Positions 36,258 to 44,647 of a DNA stretch of 64,000 bases are shown here, in pieces. A model generated the notes under the pieces. The model searched no databases. It saw nothing but the letters and a program-made list of their open reading frames with translations, and was not told the DNA's origin. This DNA is from JAJXWB01 sp965246795 (lineage in GTDB: Bacteria; Pseudomonadota; Alphaproteobacteria; Rhizobiales; Beijerinckiaceae). Position 1 is the first letter of the stretch, and every line of letters begins with the position of its first letter. The stretch spans positions 186,001 through 250,000 of the forward strand of contig CBDFFN010000013.1 of NCBI GenBank assembly GCA_965246795.1, read 5' to 3'. The translations under genes were made by a program, and so were the position numbers.

Positions 36258-36421
36258 TGAAGGTGGCCGATATCTCGTCAATCGAGGATGCAATCGCTAT
36301 CCTGCGGCATTACTTTCCGAACAGTGCCGCCGAACCCGAGAAGCAGGTATTTCTTCTGAAGCGGATGTCGCTCCTGGCCCAACCGATCGATGCGCCCGAA
36401 TACCCTTTGCGAAGCCGCTGA
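36257..36421 (+). CDS. C-terminal fragment of the DUF6036 nucleotidyltransferase
   Basis: Predicted 54 aa from ATG 36257, overlapping the previous stop as TGATG. The residues ISSIEDAIAILRHYFPNS, ending in VFLLKRMSLLAQP, match the usual C-terminal helices of DUF6036 proteins. Adding one base before the TGATG would restore a single reading frame (DV-L-MKVADI). It may be a decayed gene, a translationally coupled second subunit, or a sequencing error. Confidence 0.6.
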   Translation: MKVADISSIEDAIAILRHYFPNSAAEPEKQVFLLKRMSLLAQPIDAPEYPLRSR

Positions 36422-36806
36422 GCGCATGCGCGCGGGAACGACCCGTGCCATCGCCATTGGCGAATTTCTCGACGCCTTCTACACCGCGCCCCTCGACGCG
36501 CGCGCGGCGATGCTCGATGCTGAACCGCCGCTGCTCGATAGCGCGGAAGAAAACGCGCTGATGGCGGCCATCGCGGAACACTTGGCGAAGTCATGGCTCG
36601 ATCGCGGCGCACCGCGCTGGGCCGAAGCGCCATCTCGGTTTCTCGAAAAGCCCTGGTTCACTGCGCGCACATTGGACCCCGGTCTGTGCGAGTATCTGAC
36701 CTTTTCGAGCCCGGCGGCGTTTAAGCGACGCAACATCATGACCGACGGGGCGCCGTTGCGACGCGCCACCACGCCGCCATCGCGTTTCGGAGAAAAAAGC
36801 CCATGA
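36390..36806 (+). CDS. Partner protein of the DUF6036 nucleotidyltransferase (candidate antitoxin)
   Basis: Predicted 138 aa. RPNTLCEAAERMRAGTTRAI, IGEFLDAFY, and the C-terminal FLEKPWF then LTFSSPAAFKRRNIMTDGAP resemble small proteins found next to DUF6036 genes, whose tail typically reads ESPAAFRRRNIF. I know this association as a recurring gene pair; its biochemical role is not established. ATG 36390 overlaps the preceding fragment; ATG 36426 is an alternative. Its TGA overlaps the aldo/keto reductase ATG. Confidence 0.6.
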   Translation: MRPNTLCEAAERMRAGTTRAIAIGEFLDAFYTAPLDARAAMLDAEPPLLDSAEENALMAAIAEHLAKSWLDRGAPRWAEAPSRFLEKPWFTARTLDPGLCEYLTFSSPAAFKRRNIMTDGAPLRRATTPPSRFGEKSP

Positions 36807-37750
36807 CCAAGCGCCGCATCGGTCGTTCCGACCTTCACGTTTCGCCCTTCTGCTTCGGCGGCAACGTCTTCGGCTGGACGGCAGACGAAGCCATGTCGTT
36901 TCGCCTGCTCGACGCATTTCTCGATGCAGGCTTCGAGTTCATCGACACCGCGGACGTCTATTCCGCCTGGGCGCCCGGCCACACTGGCGGCGAATCCGAA
37001 ATCGTCATCGGCCGCTGGCTGAAGAAAAGCGGCAAGCGCGACAAGATCGTCCTCGCGACAAAGGTCGGCATGCAGATGGCGCCGGACAAGAAAGGCCTGA
37101 AGCCCGACTACATTTTTCGCGCCGTCGAAGACTCGCTGAAACGCCTCGGCACGGACCGCATCGATCTTTACCAATCGCATGCCGACGACGAGACGGTCGC
37201 GATCGAAGAAGTGCTGCGCACCTACGAAACGCTCATCAAAGCCGGCAAGGTGCGCGTCATCGGCGCCTCGAATTTCACCGCCGCGCGGCTCAACGAGGCG
37301 CTCGACATCGCCGAGCGCACGGGCCTGCCGCGCTACGAATGTCTGCAGCCGCATTACAATCTGATGGAGCGCGATTTCGAGAAAGATTTGGGGCCGCTCT
37401 GTCGTGACCGGGAAGTCGGCGTCATCCCATATTTCTCGCTCGCTGCCGGCTTCCTCACGGGCAAATACCGCACGCAGGCCGATCTCGCGAAAAGCGTGCG
37501 CGGCCCACGCACCGCCGGAAAATATCTTACGGACAAGGGCCGCGCCGTGCTCGATGCGCTCGACGATGTCGCTAACCACCATCGCGCCAGCCCCGCGCAG
37601 GCCGCGCTGGCGTGGCTGATGGCGAAGCCGGGACTGACCGCGCCGATCGCCAGCGCGACGACGTTGGAACAACTCACCGAATTGTTCGGTGCAGCTAAAC
37701 TCAGCCTATCCGCCGCCGACGTCGCGAATCTCGACCAGGCCAGCGCGTAA
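36803..37750 (+). CDS. Aldo/keto reductase
   Basis: Predicted 315 aa, (beta/alpha)8 NADPH-dependent oxidoreductase. The catalytic Asp and Tyr are in EFIDTADVYSAWAPGHTGGE and the Lys in KIVLATKVGMQM. The His lies in DLYQSHADDE, and RVIGASNFTAARLNEALD and YNLMERDFEKDL match the AKR YhdN/Tas-type group. It is coupled to the upstream candidate antitoxin by ATGA but is probably functionally separate. The substrate is unknown. Confidence 0.92.
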   Translation: MTKRRIGRSDLHVSPFCFGGNVFGWTADEAMSFRLLDAFLDAGFEFIDTADVYSAWAPGHTGGESEIVIGRWLKKSGKRDKIVLATKVGMQMAPDKKGLKPDYIFRAVEDSLKRLGTDRIDLYQSHADDETVAIEEVLRTYETLIKAGKVRVIGASNFTAARLNEALDIAERTGLPRYECLQPHYNLMERDFEKDLGPLCRDREVGVIPYFSLAAGFLTGKYRTQADLAKSVRGPRTAGKYLTDKGRAVLDALDDVANHHRASPAQAALAWLMAKPGLTAPIASATTLEQLTELFGAAKLSLSAADVANLDQASA

Positions 37751-37888
37751 CGCGCGTGGCGCGTCGGATTTTCGCAATCCTGCCTCCCGAAATCGGAACG
37801 AGGAAAGCGTCACTGCAACGTCTATGCTGACATCGTTCCAGAATCGCGATGGACCGTATGTCGCGGCGGATCGAGGCAACGCTCGGGC

Positions 37889-39136
37889 ATGACGGCGAAG
37901 ACTGCAATCGACGCATATGGACCCGAAAGCCCGCATGCCTGGCTGCGGCTGTGGGTGTCGCTTGCGGCTGCCGGTGTGCTCGGCGTCGGCATGTGGGCCG
38001 TTGTTGTCATCCTGCCGGTTGTACAAGCCGACTTCGGTATTGATCGCGCCGCGGCATCACTACCCTATACGGCGACGATGTTCGGCTTCGCGGCAGGCAC
38101 GCTGTCCTTCGGCCGCCTCGCGGATCGCATTGGCATTGCCATCCCGCTTGCGCTTGCCGGCGTGGCGATCGGGCTTGGCTTCGTTATCGCAGGTTTTGCA
38201 CCCGGCATAGGCACTTTCACGCTCGCGCACGGCTTTCTGATCGGGCTTGGCGCGGGCGGCGGCTTCGCACCATTGATGGCCGATATTTCGCACTGGTTTG
38301 TGAAGCGGCGCGGCATGGCCGTCGTCGTCGTGGCGTCGGGCAACTATGTCGCCGGCGCGCTCTGGCCGATCATCATCAACGCCGGTGTCGCGCATCTCGG
38401 CTGGCGCAATACGTTCATCGCGATCGGTCTCGTCGTACCCGTACTCGTTCTACCGATGTGCCTTGCGATGCGACCGAGACTTTCGCATGGCGCGATGGCG
38501 GCGGCGGAACAGGCGACATCGGAGGCGGCCGCCAACATCGGTGTTCAGCCACGCACCTTGCTGACGCTGCTGACGGTCGCTGGCTTCGCCTGCTGCGTCG
38601 CCATGTCGATGCCGCAGGTGCATCTCGTCGCTTATTGCGGCGATCTCGGCTACGGCGTCGCGCGCGGCGCGGAGATGCTCGCGCTCATGCTGTTCCTCGG
38701 CATCTTTTCGCGCGTCGCTTCCGGCTTCGTCGCCGACCGCATCGGCGGTGCCGCGACTCTTCTCATCGGCTCTTTCATGCAGGGCGTTGCGCTGCTGCTC
38801 TATCTGTTCTTCAACGGGCTCGCGTCGCTTTACGTCGTGTCAGGCATCTTCGGCCTGTTTCAGGGCGGCATCGTGCCGATGTATGCCGTGCTTTGCCGCG
38901 AATTTCTGCCGGCGCGCGAGGCCGGCGCGAAAATCGGCATGATCATCACTGCGACGATCTTCGGCATGGCTTTCGGCGGCTATCTCTCCGGACTGATCTT
39001 CGACCTGACTGGCTCGTATCGCATGGCCTTCCTCAACGGCTTGCTGTGGAACCTCGTCAATGTCGCGATCGTGTCGTGGCTCGTATGGCGCCGGCGCGGA
39101 CGGCAGGGCGCGCGAGCCGCGCTCCGGGCGGCGTGA
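37889..39136 (+). CDS. MFS transporter
   Basis: Predicted 415 aa, 12 transmembrane helices. The motif A loop between helices 2 and 3 is SFGRLADRIGIAIPLALAG, and a matching SGFVADRIGGAATLLIGS loop is in the second half. ADISHWFVKRRGMAVVVVAS is typical of the monocarboxylate-like MFS branch. The 138-base gap upstream holds no clear promoter; AATCGGAACGAGGAAAG is the only purine-rich stretch. The substrate is not readable. Confidence 0.88.
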   Translation: MTAKTAIDAYGPESPHAWLRLWVSLAAAGVLGVGMWAVVVILPVVQADFGIDRAAASLPYTATMFGFAAGTLSFGRLADRIGIAIPLALAGVAIGLGFVIAGFAPGIGTFTLAHGFLIGLGAGGGFAPLMADISHWFVKRRGMAVVVVASGNYVAGALWPIIINAGVAHLGWRNTFIAIGLVVPVLVLPMCLAMRPRLSHGAMAAAEQATSEAAANIGVQPRTLLTLLTVAGFACCVAMSMPQVHLVAYCGDLGYGVARGAEMLALMLFLGIFSRVASGFVADRIGGAATLLIGSFMQGVALLLYLFFNGLASLYVVSGIFGLFQGGIVPMYAVLCREFLPAREAGAKIGMIITATIFGMAFGGYLSGLIFDLTGSYRMAFLNGLLWNLVNVAIVSWLVWRRRGRQGARAALRAA

Positions 39137-39186
39137 ACGTATGCGCCCAAGATTGCGCCGACGCGCGGTCGCGCTATCATAGACTC

Positions 39187-40011
39187 ATGCACCGACGCCG
39201 CGTCATCGCAGCAGGTCTGATTGGTTTCCTCGCAAGCGTAGCGGTCGCACCGGCGCGCGCCGCCGAGCAAGACCTGCCACTCCCCACGCCACGTCAGGGC
39301 GAAATTCTCCGCATTCCGGGTCTGCCGCCCGTCGAACTGCCGCCGGGTGCAAAAGTCTTTGGACCGCGCGGGCCCGAGATAGCGCCGCCTCCGGCGGCTC
39401 GTTCGCCGACGAAGCCCTCCGCACGCGGCGAGCAGCCCGACGCCGACGCGAACAAGCGTGAGGAAGAGCAAGCCGGCGACGCTTCGCGCGAGCGCGCCAC
39501 TTCGCCCAAAGTGTCGGAGGAGGCGCAGCGCGGCCACGTTCTCGAAGAGCTGTTCAAGCAGCTTGCCGCCGCCGAGAACCCCGAGGAGGCCAAGAGTGTC
39601 GCAGCGGCAATCCAGAGCATCTGGGGCCGCTCCGGCTCCGACACGGCCGACCTGCTGACGAGCCGCGCGATGGCGGCGCTGGCTGGCGGCCAGAAGGAAC
39701 TCGCGCTCCAGCTGCTCGACCGCGTCGTCGAGGTCGCGCCCGATTGGGCCGAGGGCTGGAACAGGCGGGCGACAACCCGATTCCTCGCCGACGACTACGA
39801 GGGCTCGATGGCGGACATCGACCGTACCCTTGTGCTGGAGCCTCGCCATTTCGGCTCGCTCTCCGGGCTCGCGACGATTCTCCAGCGGTCCGGCTACGAG
39901 AAGCGCGCGCTTGAGGTTTTGCGGAAGCTGATCGTCATCTATCCGCATCAGGAGGATGTGCAGAAGCTGATCGACCGGCTGAGCCCCGAGATAGACGGAC
40001 GCGACATCTGA
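39187..40011 (+). CDS. Secreted TPR protein
   Basis: Predicted 274 aa from ATG 39187. Signal peptide HRRRVIAAGLIGFLASVAVA ending in APARAAEQ, a low-complexity linker with many Ala, Pro, Glu and Lys (about residues 30-115), then three TPR-like units (LLTSRAMAALAGGQKELALQ; WNRRATTRFLADDYEGSMAD; LSGLATILQRSGYEKRALEV). It is probably periplasmic and a protein-protein interaction module. It stands alone between an MFS gene and rpmF. Confidence 0.85.
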   Translation: MHRRRVIAAGLIGFLASVAVAPARAAEQDLPLPTPRQGEILRIPGLPPVELPPGAKVFGPRGPEIAPPPAARSPTKPSARGEQPDADANKREEEQAGDASRERATSPKVSEEAQRGHVLEELFKQLAAAENPEEAKSVAAAIQSIWGRSGSDTADLLTSRAMAALAGGQKELALQLLDRVVEVAPDWAEGWNRRATTRFLADDYEGSMADIDRTLVLEPRHFGSLSGLATILQRSGYEKRALEVLRKLIVIYPHQEDVQKLIDRLSPEIDGRDI

Positions 40012-40021
40012 TCGGCGATAG

Positions 40022-40052
40022 ACCCGGCAGGGGTGGTTTTTCCCGGCCGGGT
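40022..40052 (+). terminator. Stem-loop between the TPR gene and rpmF
   Basis: ACCCGGC pairs with GCCGGGT (7 bp) around a 17-base loop that contains a T5 run. The distal part also includes the palindrome CCCGGCCGGG. It lies 10 bases after the TPR stop. The T-run is inside the loop, so it is not a standard intrinsic terminator. Confidence 0.35.
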
Positions 40053-40121
40053 AGGCTATCAGCCAGCCCGAGATTTGGACGGGCGCGCTCTGGCGTGTAT
40101 CCCGCCTGCGGAGTTTTTAAA

Positions 40122-40307
40122 ATGGCCGTCCCGAAACGAAAGACCTCCCCGATGAAGCGCGGCTTCCGCCGCTCGGCCGATGCGCTCGCCGCGCCGACTT
40201 ACATCGAAGACAAGGATTCCGGCGAACTGCGCCGACCGCACCACATCGACCTCAAGACCGGCATGTATAAAGGTCGCCAGGTGCTGAAGGCGAAGACCGA
40301 GGACTGA
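40122..40307 (+). CDS. rpmF: 50S ribosomal protein bL32
   Basis: Predicted 61 aa. AVPKRKTSPMKRGFRRSADA followed by LAAPTYIEDKDSGELRRPHH is the alphaproteobacterial bL32 sequence, without the zinc-binding cysteines found in some bacteria. ATG 40122 has GGAG nine bases upstream. In many genomes rpmF precedes plsX; here it is followed by a small secreted protein gene. Confidence 0.97.
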   Translation: MAVPKRKTSPMKRGFRRSADALAAPTYIEDKDSGELRRPHHIDLKTGMYKGRQVLKAKTED

Positions 40308-40311
40308 GCGA

Positions 40312-40557
40312 ATGGCGCGAAACCGCAAGTCCGGTTTCGTCCTCATCGTTCTGACGTTCGCATTTTCTCTCGATCTTCTTGCGGCCGCGATAGCGCAACC
40401 CGGCGATACGATCGATCCGCGCTGCACAATCAAGCGCCGCCCGCGCCAGTGCACCTGTGCACTTGAGACTGGCGGTTACATCGAGCCGAACGGCGATTTC
40501 CGCTATCGTAACGCTCCCGCGTATTCCGCCTGCATGAAGCGTCGCGGCTGGATCTAA
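40312..40557 (+). CDS. Small secreted Cys-rich protein, unknown
   Basis: Predicted 81 aa, starting 4 bases after the rpmF stop. A signal peptide is visible (SGFVLIVLTFAFSLDLLAAA). The mature 50 residues hold four cysteines (DPRCTIKRRPRQCTCALETG and YSACMKRRGWI). No family was recognised. Tight spacing behind rpmF suggests co-transcription. The vapC gene converges on it. Confidence 0.6.
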   Translation: MARNRKSGFVLIVLTFAFSLDLLAAAIAQPGDTIDPRCTIKRRPRQCTCALETGGYIEPNGDFRYRNAPAYSACMKRRGWI

Positions 40558-40567
40558 AGGTCGGTAA

Positions 40568-40960
40568 CTAGGCCAACGCAGACCGCACGTCGGTCTCAGA
40601 AAAATCGTTGCCTTTGAAAAGCAGTGGCGCATCGAGCGCTCGCGCGGCAGCGTAAGACAAGCAATCGCCAAAATTTAGTCTTGCCGGATGGCCCGAGCCG
40701 CGACCGAAGCGCTCGAAGGCGGCGGCGGCGAGGCGCGCTTGTTCCGGCGACGAGCCGTAGATCGTCACATCGAAGTCGCTGAGAAACCGCTCAAGTAGCG
40801 AGCGAGCCTGTGGCCGCTTGCTAAAGACCATAATCGTCTCGACGTAGCAGGACGCCGGCAGGTACCGTCGACCTGCATCAGCGACGGCGCGTGCGAATAT
40901 TCGATGTTCGAACTCGTTTTGGATAATCGCGACGATCGCCGACGTCTCGACGGCAATCAC
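40568..40960 (-). CDS. vapC: VapC-type PIN-domain toxin (ribonuclease)
   Basis: Predicted 130 aa from GTG 40960, overlapping the vapB stop (GTGA). PIN-domain acidic residues: AVETSAIVAII (Glu where the first Asp is usual), CYVETIMVF, NFGDCLSYAAARALDAPLLF and GNDFSETDV. VapC toxins cleave tRNA or rRNA and are neutralised by VapB. The Glu-for-Asp change at the first position is also seen in rhizobial VapC-like proteins as far as I recall, so activity is plausible. Confidence 0.9.
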   Translation of the reverse strand: MIAVETSAIVAIIQNEFEHRIFARAVADAGRRYLPASCYVETIMVFSKRPQARSLLERFLSDFDVTIYGSSPEQARLAAAAFERFGRGSGHPARLNFGDCLSYAAARALDAPLLFKGNDFSETDVRSALA

Positions 40961-41223
40961 TTCGGCAATCCGTCCTCATCATACATGTCGTCCATCGCTT
41001 CTTGCACGGCCCGCCGCTCGTCGTCCGTCGGGATCGGAAGCTCCGCAAGAAACGCTTCCATTCGGGCCAGCCGCGCCTGATGGCCGGGGGCGGGCTCGCT
41101 TTGCGCGATGGCATCGTCGCGTTCGATCGCGCGCGCAATCACCGCGCTCGGACCCAGTCCATCCCGCCGGCCGATCGCCTTGATCTTTGCCTCGACAGCC
41201 TTGTTTCGCAACGTGATCGCCAT
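40957..41223 (-). CDS. vapB: VapB-type antitoxin (Rv0623-like)
   Basis: Predicted 88 aa from ATG 41223. AITLRNKAVEAKIKAIGRRD followed by GLGPSAVIARAIER is the Rv0623/PSK-type DNA-binding N-terminus; the acidic C-terminal part (PTDDERRAVQEAMDDMYDE) would bind the toxin. The start codon itself lies inside a perfect 30-bp palindrome, the obvious autoregulatory operator. Upstream in-frame sequence belongs to the divergent promoter and is not conserved. Confidence 0.9.
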   Translation of the reverse strand: MAITLRNKAVEAKIKAIGRRDGLGPSAVIARAIERDDAIAQSEPAPGHQARLARMEAFLAELPIPTDDERRAVQEAMDDMYDEDGLPK

Positions 41224-41250
41224 GATCGGAAGCATATGCTTCCGATCATG
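41221..41250. promoter_or_regulatory. Perfect 30-bp palindrome, vapBC operator
   Basis: CATGATCGGAAGCAT followed directly by its exact reverse complement, no loop. The left end is the vapB start codon (minus strand). VapBC complexes bind palindromes at their own promoter, so this is very likely the autorepression site. Overlap with the start codon would also block translation initiation if the RNA folds. Confidence 0.85.
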
Positions 41251-41333
41251 CTGGAACAAGTCTCGGAAACAATTGATTCCCGCTCGCGCGCGGCCCAATG
41301 TCCGCACCAAATCGATCCGGGAGCAAAGTAGAG

Positions 41334-43181
41334 ATGGCCAACAGCAACGGCGCGAACGGCGCAGACAAACCGAATTCGGCCGCCGCAAAAACCAAGAACG
41401 GCAAAGGCCTGCGCTCGCAGCTCTGGTTCGACAATCCCGACAATCCCGGCATGACCGCGATCTACATCGAGCGGTATCTCAATTTCGGCCTGACGCGGGG
41501 CGAGTTGCAGTCGGGCAAGCCGATCATCGGCATCGCGCAGACGGGTTCGGACCTGTCGCCCTGCAATCGCCATCACATCGAACTGGCGCATCGCGTACGC
41601 GAAGGCATCCGCGAGGCAGGCGGCATCGCCTTCGAGTTTCCCGTGCATCCGATCCAGGAGACGGGCAAGCGGCCGACTGCGACGCTCGACCGCAATCTCG
41701 CCTATCTCGGCCTCGTCGAATTGCTCTACGGCTACCCAATCGACGGCGTCGTGCTGATGACCGGTTGCGACAAGACGATGCCCGCTTGCGTGATGGCGGC
41801 GGCGACCGTCAACATCCCGGCGATCGTCTTGTCGGGCGGACCGATGCTCAATGGCTGGTGGCGCGGGGAGCGCGCTGGCTCCGGCACCGTCGCGTGGAAA
41901 GCGCGCGAAGAACTCGCTGCCGGTCACATCACCGAAGACGAGTTCATGGATGCGGTTACGTCGTCGGCGCCGTCCGTTGGCCATTGCAACACGATGGGCA
42001 CGGCATCGACGATGAACGCACTCGCCGAAGCGCTCGGCCTCAGCCTACCCGGCTGCGCCGCCATCCCCGCGCCCTATCGCGAGCGGGGACAGATCGCCTA
42101 CGAGACCGGCAAGCGCGCCGTCGAGATCGTGTGGGAGGACCTGAAGCCTTCCGACATTCTCACGCGCGAGGCGTTCGAGAATACCATCGTCGCGAACAGC
42201 GCGATCGGCGGCTCGACCAATGCGCCGATCCATATCAACGCCATCGCGCGCCACATTGGCGTGAAGCTCACGATCGACGACTGGGAGACGGTCGGCCACA
42301 AGGTGCCGCTGCTTGTGAACATGCAGCCGGCCGGCTTCTATCTCGGCGAAGAGTATTTTCGCGCGGGCGGGCTTCCCGCCGTCATCAACGAGCTGATGAA
42401 GAAGAAGCTCATCCATGAAAGCGCGAAGACGATCAACGGTAAGACGATGGGCGAAAACTGTCGGAATCGTACCGTTGTCGATCACGACGTCATCTATTCT
42501 GTCGACAAGCCCATGAAGACCGATGCTGGCTTCATCGTGCTGAAGGGCAATCTGTTCGACTCTGCTGTGATGAAACTGTCCGTGATCTCAGACGAGTTTC
42601 AGCAGCGCTATCTGAACAATCCGAAAGACCCCGGCGCATTCGAAGGTCGTGCCATCGTGTTCGACGGGCCGGAGGATTACCACCACCGCATCGACGATCC
42701 CGAACTGAACATCGACGAGCATTGCTTGCTCTTCATCCGCGGCACCGGCCCGATCGGTTATCCCGGCGGCGCGGAAGTCGTGAACATGCAGCCGCCTGCA
42801 GCGCTCATCAAACGCGGCATCCATTCGCTGCCCTGCATCGGCGACGGCCGGCAATCCGGCACGTCGGGTTCACCGTCGATCCTCAACGCGGCACCGGAGG
42901 CGGCGGCCGGCGGCGGCCTCGCAATCCTGCGCATGAACGACAGGGTGCGGATCGATCTGGGAAAACGCTCTGCCAACCTGCTTCTTTCGGATGAAGAGAT
43001 CGCGAAGCGTCGTGCCGATTTGCAGGGTCACGGCGGCTACCAGTACCCGAAGAGCCAGACGCCGTGGCAGGAAATCCAACGGTCGATGATCGAGCAGTTC
43101 GACACGGGCATGGTGTTGAAGCCGGCAGTGCAGTTCCAGGATGTCGCGCACAAGTACGGCGTGCCGCGCGACAATCACTAA
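41334..43181 (+). CDS. IlvD/Edd-family dehydratase, probably sugar-acid type
   Basis: Predicted 615 aa. Fe-S cysteines are in GSDLSPCNRHH, LMTGCDKTMPACVMA and SVGHCNTMGTASTM. The carbamylated-Lys/Mg region and C-terminal CIGDGRQSGTSGSPSILNAA are conserved. Compared with dihydroxyacid dehydratase, the ERYLNFGLTRGELQSGKPII start and the GWWRGERAGSGTVAWKARE insert fit L-arabonate/D-xylonate-type dehydratases better. It catalyses loss of water from a sugar acid to a 2-keto-3-deoxy acid; which acid is unknown. It stands alone beside vapBC. Confidence 0.85.
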   Translation: MANSNGANGADKPNSAAAKTKNGKGLRSQLWFDNPDNPGMTAIYIERYLNFGLTRGELQSGKPIIGIAQTGSDLSPCNRHHIELAHRVREGIREAGGIAFEFPVHPIQETGKRPTATLDRNLAYLGLVELLYGYPIDGVVLMTGCDKTMPACVMAAATVNIPAIVLSGGPMLNGWWRGERAGSGTVAWKAREELAAGHITEDEFMDAVTSSAPSVGHCNTMGTASTMNALAEALGLSLPGCAAIPAPYRERGQIAYETGKRAVEIVWEDLKPSDILTREAFENTIVANSAIGGSTNAPIHINAIARHIGVKLTIDDWETVGHKVPLLVNMQPAGFYLGEEYFRAGGLPAVINELMKKKLIHESAKTINGKTMGENCRNRTVVDHDVIYSVDKPMKTDAGFIVLKGNLFDSAVMKLSVISDEFQQRYLNNPKDPGAFEGRAIVFDGPEDYHHRIDDPELNIDEHCLLFIRGTGPIGYPGGAEVVNMQPPAALIKRGIHSLPCIGDGRQSGTSGSPSILNAAPEAAAGGGLAILRMNDRVRIDLGKRSANLLLSDEEIAKRRADLQGHGGYQYPKSQTPWQEIQRSMIEQFDTGMVLKPAVQFQDVAHKYGVPRDNH

Positions 43182-43186
43182 GCATT

Positions 43187-44647
43187 TCAGGACGGCGGCG
43201 CGGCCTCGAGGCCCGTCGTCGGCTTCTTTGCCGCGCGACCGGAAATCTCCGCGCCTGCATCGGGTGGCAGCACTCGGAAGAACAGCAGCGATCCCAGCGA
43301 AATCGTGCCGACCAGCAGAAAGGCCGGCGCGAAATCGCTCGCGACAAGCGTGCCGGGATGCAGGCCTCGGGTGAGATCGAGCACGCCGGCACCAACCGTG
43401 ACCCCAACTGACAGCGAGAGTTGCTGACCGACCGCCGACAGGCTCGTCGCGCGGCTCATCTCGCGGTTGTCGATCTCGGCATAGGCGACGGCATTGAGTG
43501 CGGTGAACTGCAGGGAGCGAAAGAAGCCGCCGACGAGCAGCAGGCCCGCGATGATCGCGTGTGGCGTCGACGCCGTGAACAACGCGTTCGTGCAAAAGAA
43601 CGCAGTCGACACGACAGCGTTGAACATCAGCACAGTGCGAAAGCCGGCGAGGCGCAGGATCGGCGCTGCCGTCGGTTTCATCGCCATCGCACCCAGTGTC
43701 GAAAGAAACGTCAGCAGACCGGACTGAAACGGCGTCAGGCCGAATCCGACCTGAAAGAGCAACGGCAAAAGGAATGGCGTCGCGCCAAGCCCGATGCGGA
43801 AGAGAAAGCCGCCGACGACGCTCGCGCGATAGGTCGGACGTTGCAGCAGCGACAGATCGAGGATCGGATTTTTCGCACGGCGTGCGTGCCGGACGTAGAG
43901 CGCGGTCGTCACGACGCCAATCGCGATCAGCGCCGCCGCTTCCCAACCCGGCAGAAAGCCGCGGCCGAGCACCGAGAAGCCGAACATCAGGCAGGACAGC
44001 CCGATGCCCGACAGAGCGAAGCCAAAGATGTCGAGCGGCGGCACGTCCTCCTCGCGCAAGTCCTCGATGAACAATGTGACGAGCACGACGCCGAGAATGC
44101 CGATGGGCACGTTGATCCAGAAGATCCAGCGCCAGTGGAAATAGGTCGTGATGTAGCCACCGAGCAGCGGCCCGATCACCGGCCCGATGAGCGCCGGCGT
44201 CGTAAGCCACGCGAGCGCGCGCACGAGTTCCGCGCGCGGCACGGTGCGTAGCAACACGAGACGCCCGACGGGTGTCATCATCGCGCCGCCCGCGCCCTGC
44301 AAGATTCGCGCGGCGATGAATTGCGGCAGCGTGCTGGAGAGGCCGCAGCAGATCGATCCGATGGTGAAAACGATAATCGCGGTGCGAAAGATTTTACGCG
44401 CGCCGAAACGGTCCGCCATCCAGCCCGACGCCGGAATGAAGATTGCGAGGGCCAACAAATATGAAGTGAGCGCGAGCTTCAGCGCGATCGGATCTTCGTT
44501 GAGATCGGCGGCGATGGCCGGCAGCGACGTCGAGAGAACCGTCGAGTCGAGGTTCTCCATGAACAACGCGCAGGCGATGATGACCGGCGTGAGAAAAAAC
44601 GGCGTGCCGGATTTTTTAGGCGAGCGATCGATTGCGGCTTGCGTCAC
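43187..44647 (-). CDS. MFS drug transporter, DHA2 (EmrB/QacA) family
   Basis: Predicted 486 aa from GTG 44647, which overlaps the upstream stop (GTGA). 14 hydrophobic segments. ALFMENLDSTVLSTSLPAIA is the DHA2 helix-1 motif, WMADRFGARKIFRTAIIVF the motif A loop, and GGYITTYFHWRWIFWINVPI the motif C/helix 6 region. Such proteins export drugs or hydrophobic ions by proton antiport. It lies downstream of a LysR gene and an MliC-like gene in one operon. Confidence 0.9.
   Translation of the reverse strand: MTQAAIDRSPKKSGTPFFLTPVIIACALFMENLDSTVLSTSLPAIAADLNEDPIALKLALTSYLLALAIFIPASGWMADRFGARKIFRTAIIVFTIGSICCGLSSTLPQFIAARILQGAGGAMMTPVGRLVLLRTVPRAELVRALAWLTTPALIGPVIGPLLGGYITTYFHWRWIFWINVPIGILGVVLVTLFIEDLREEDVPPLDIFGFALSGIGLSCLMFGFSVLGRGFLPGWEAAALIAIGVVTTALYVRHARRAKNPILDLSLLQRPTYRASVVGGFLFRIGLGATPFLLPLLFQVGFGLTPFQSGLLTFLSTLGAMAMKPTAAPILRLAGFRTVLMFNAVVSTAFFCTNALFTASTPHAIIAGLLLVGGFFRSLQFTALNAVAYAEIDNREMSRATSLSAVGQQLSLSVGVTVGAGVLDLTRGLHPGTLVASDFAPAFLLVGTISLGSLLFFRVLPPDAGAEISGRAAKKPTTGLEAAPPS

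Noticed and set aside
38458..39186. In-frame N-terminal extension of the TPR protein through the MFS gene
   Set aside because: It overlaps the conserved MFS coding region in another frame; ATG 39187 gives a clean signal peptide.
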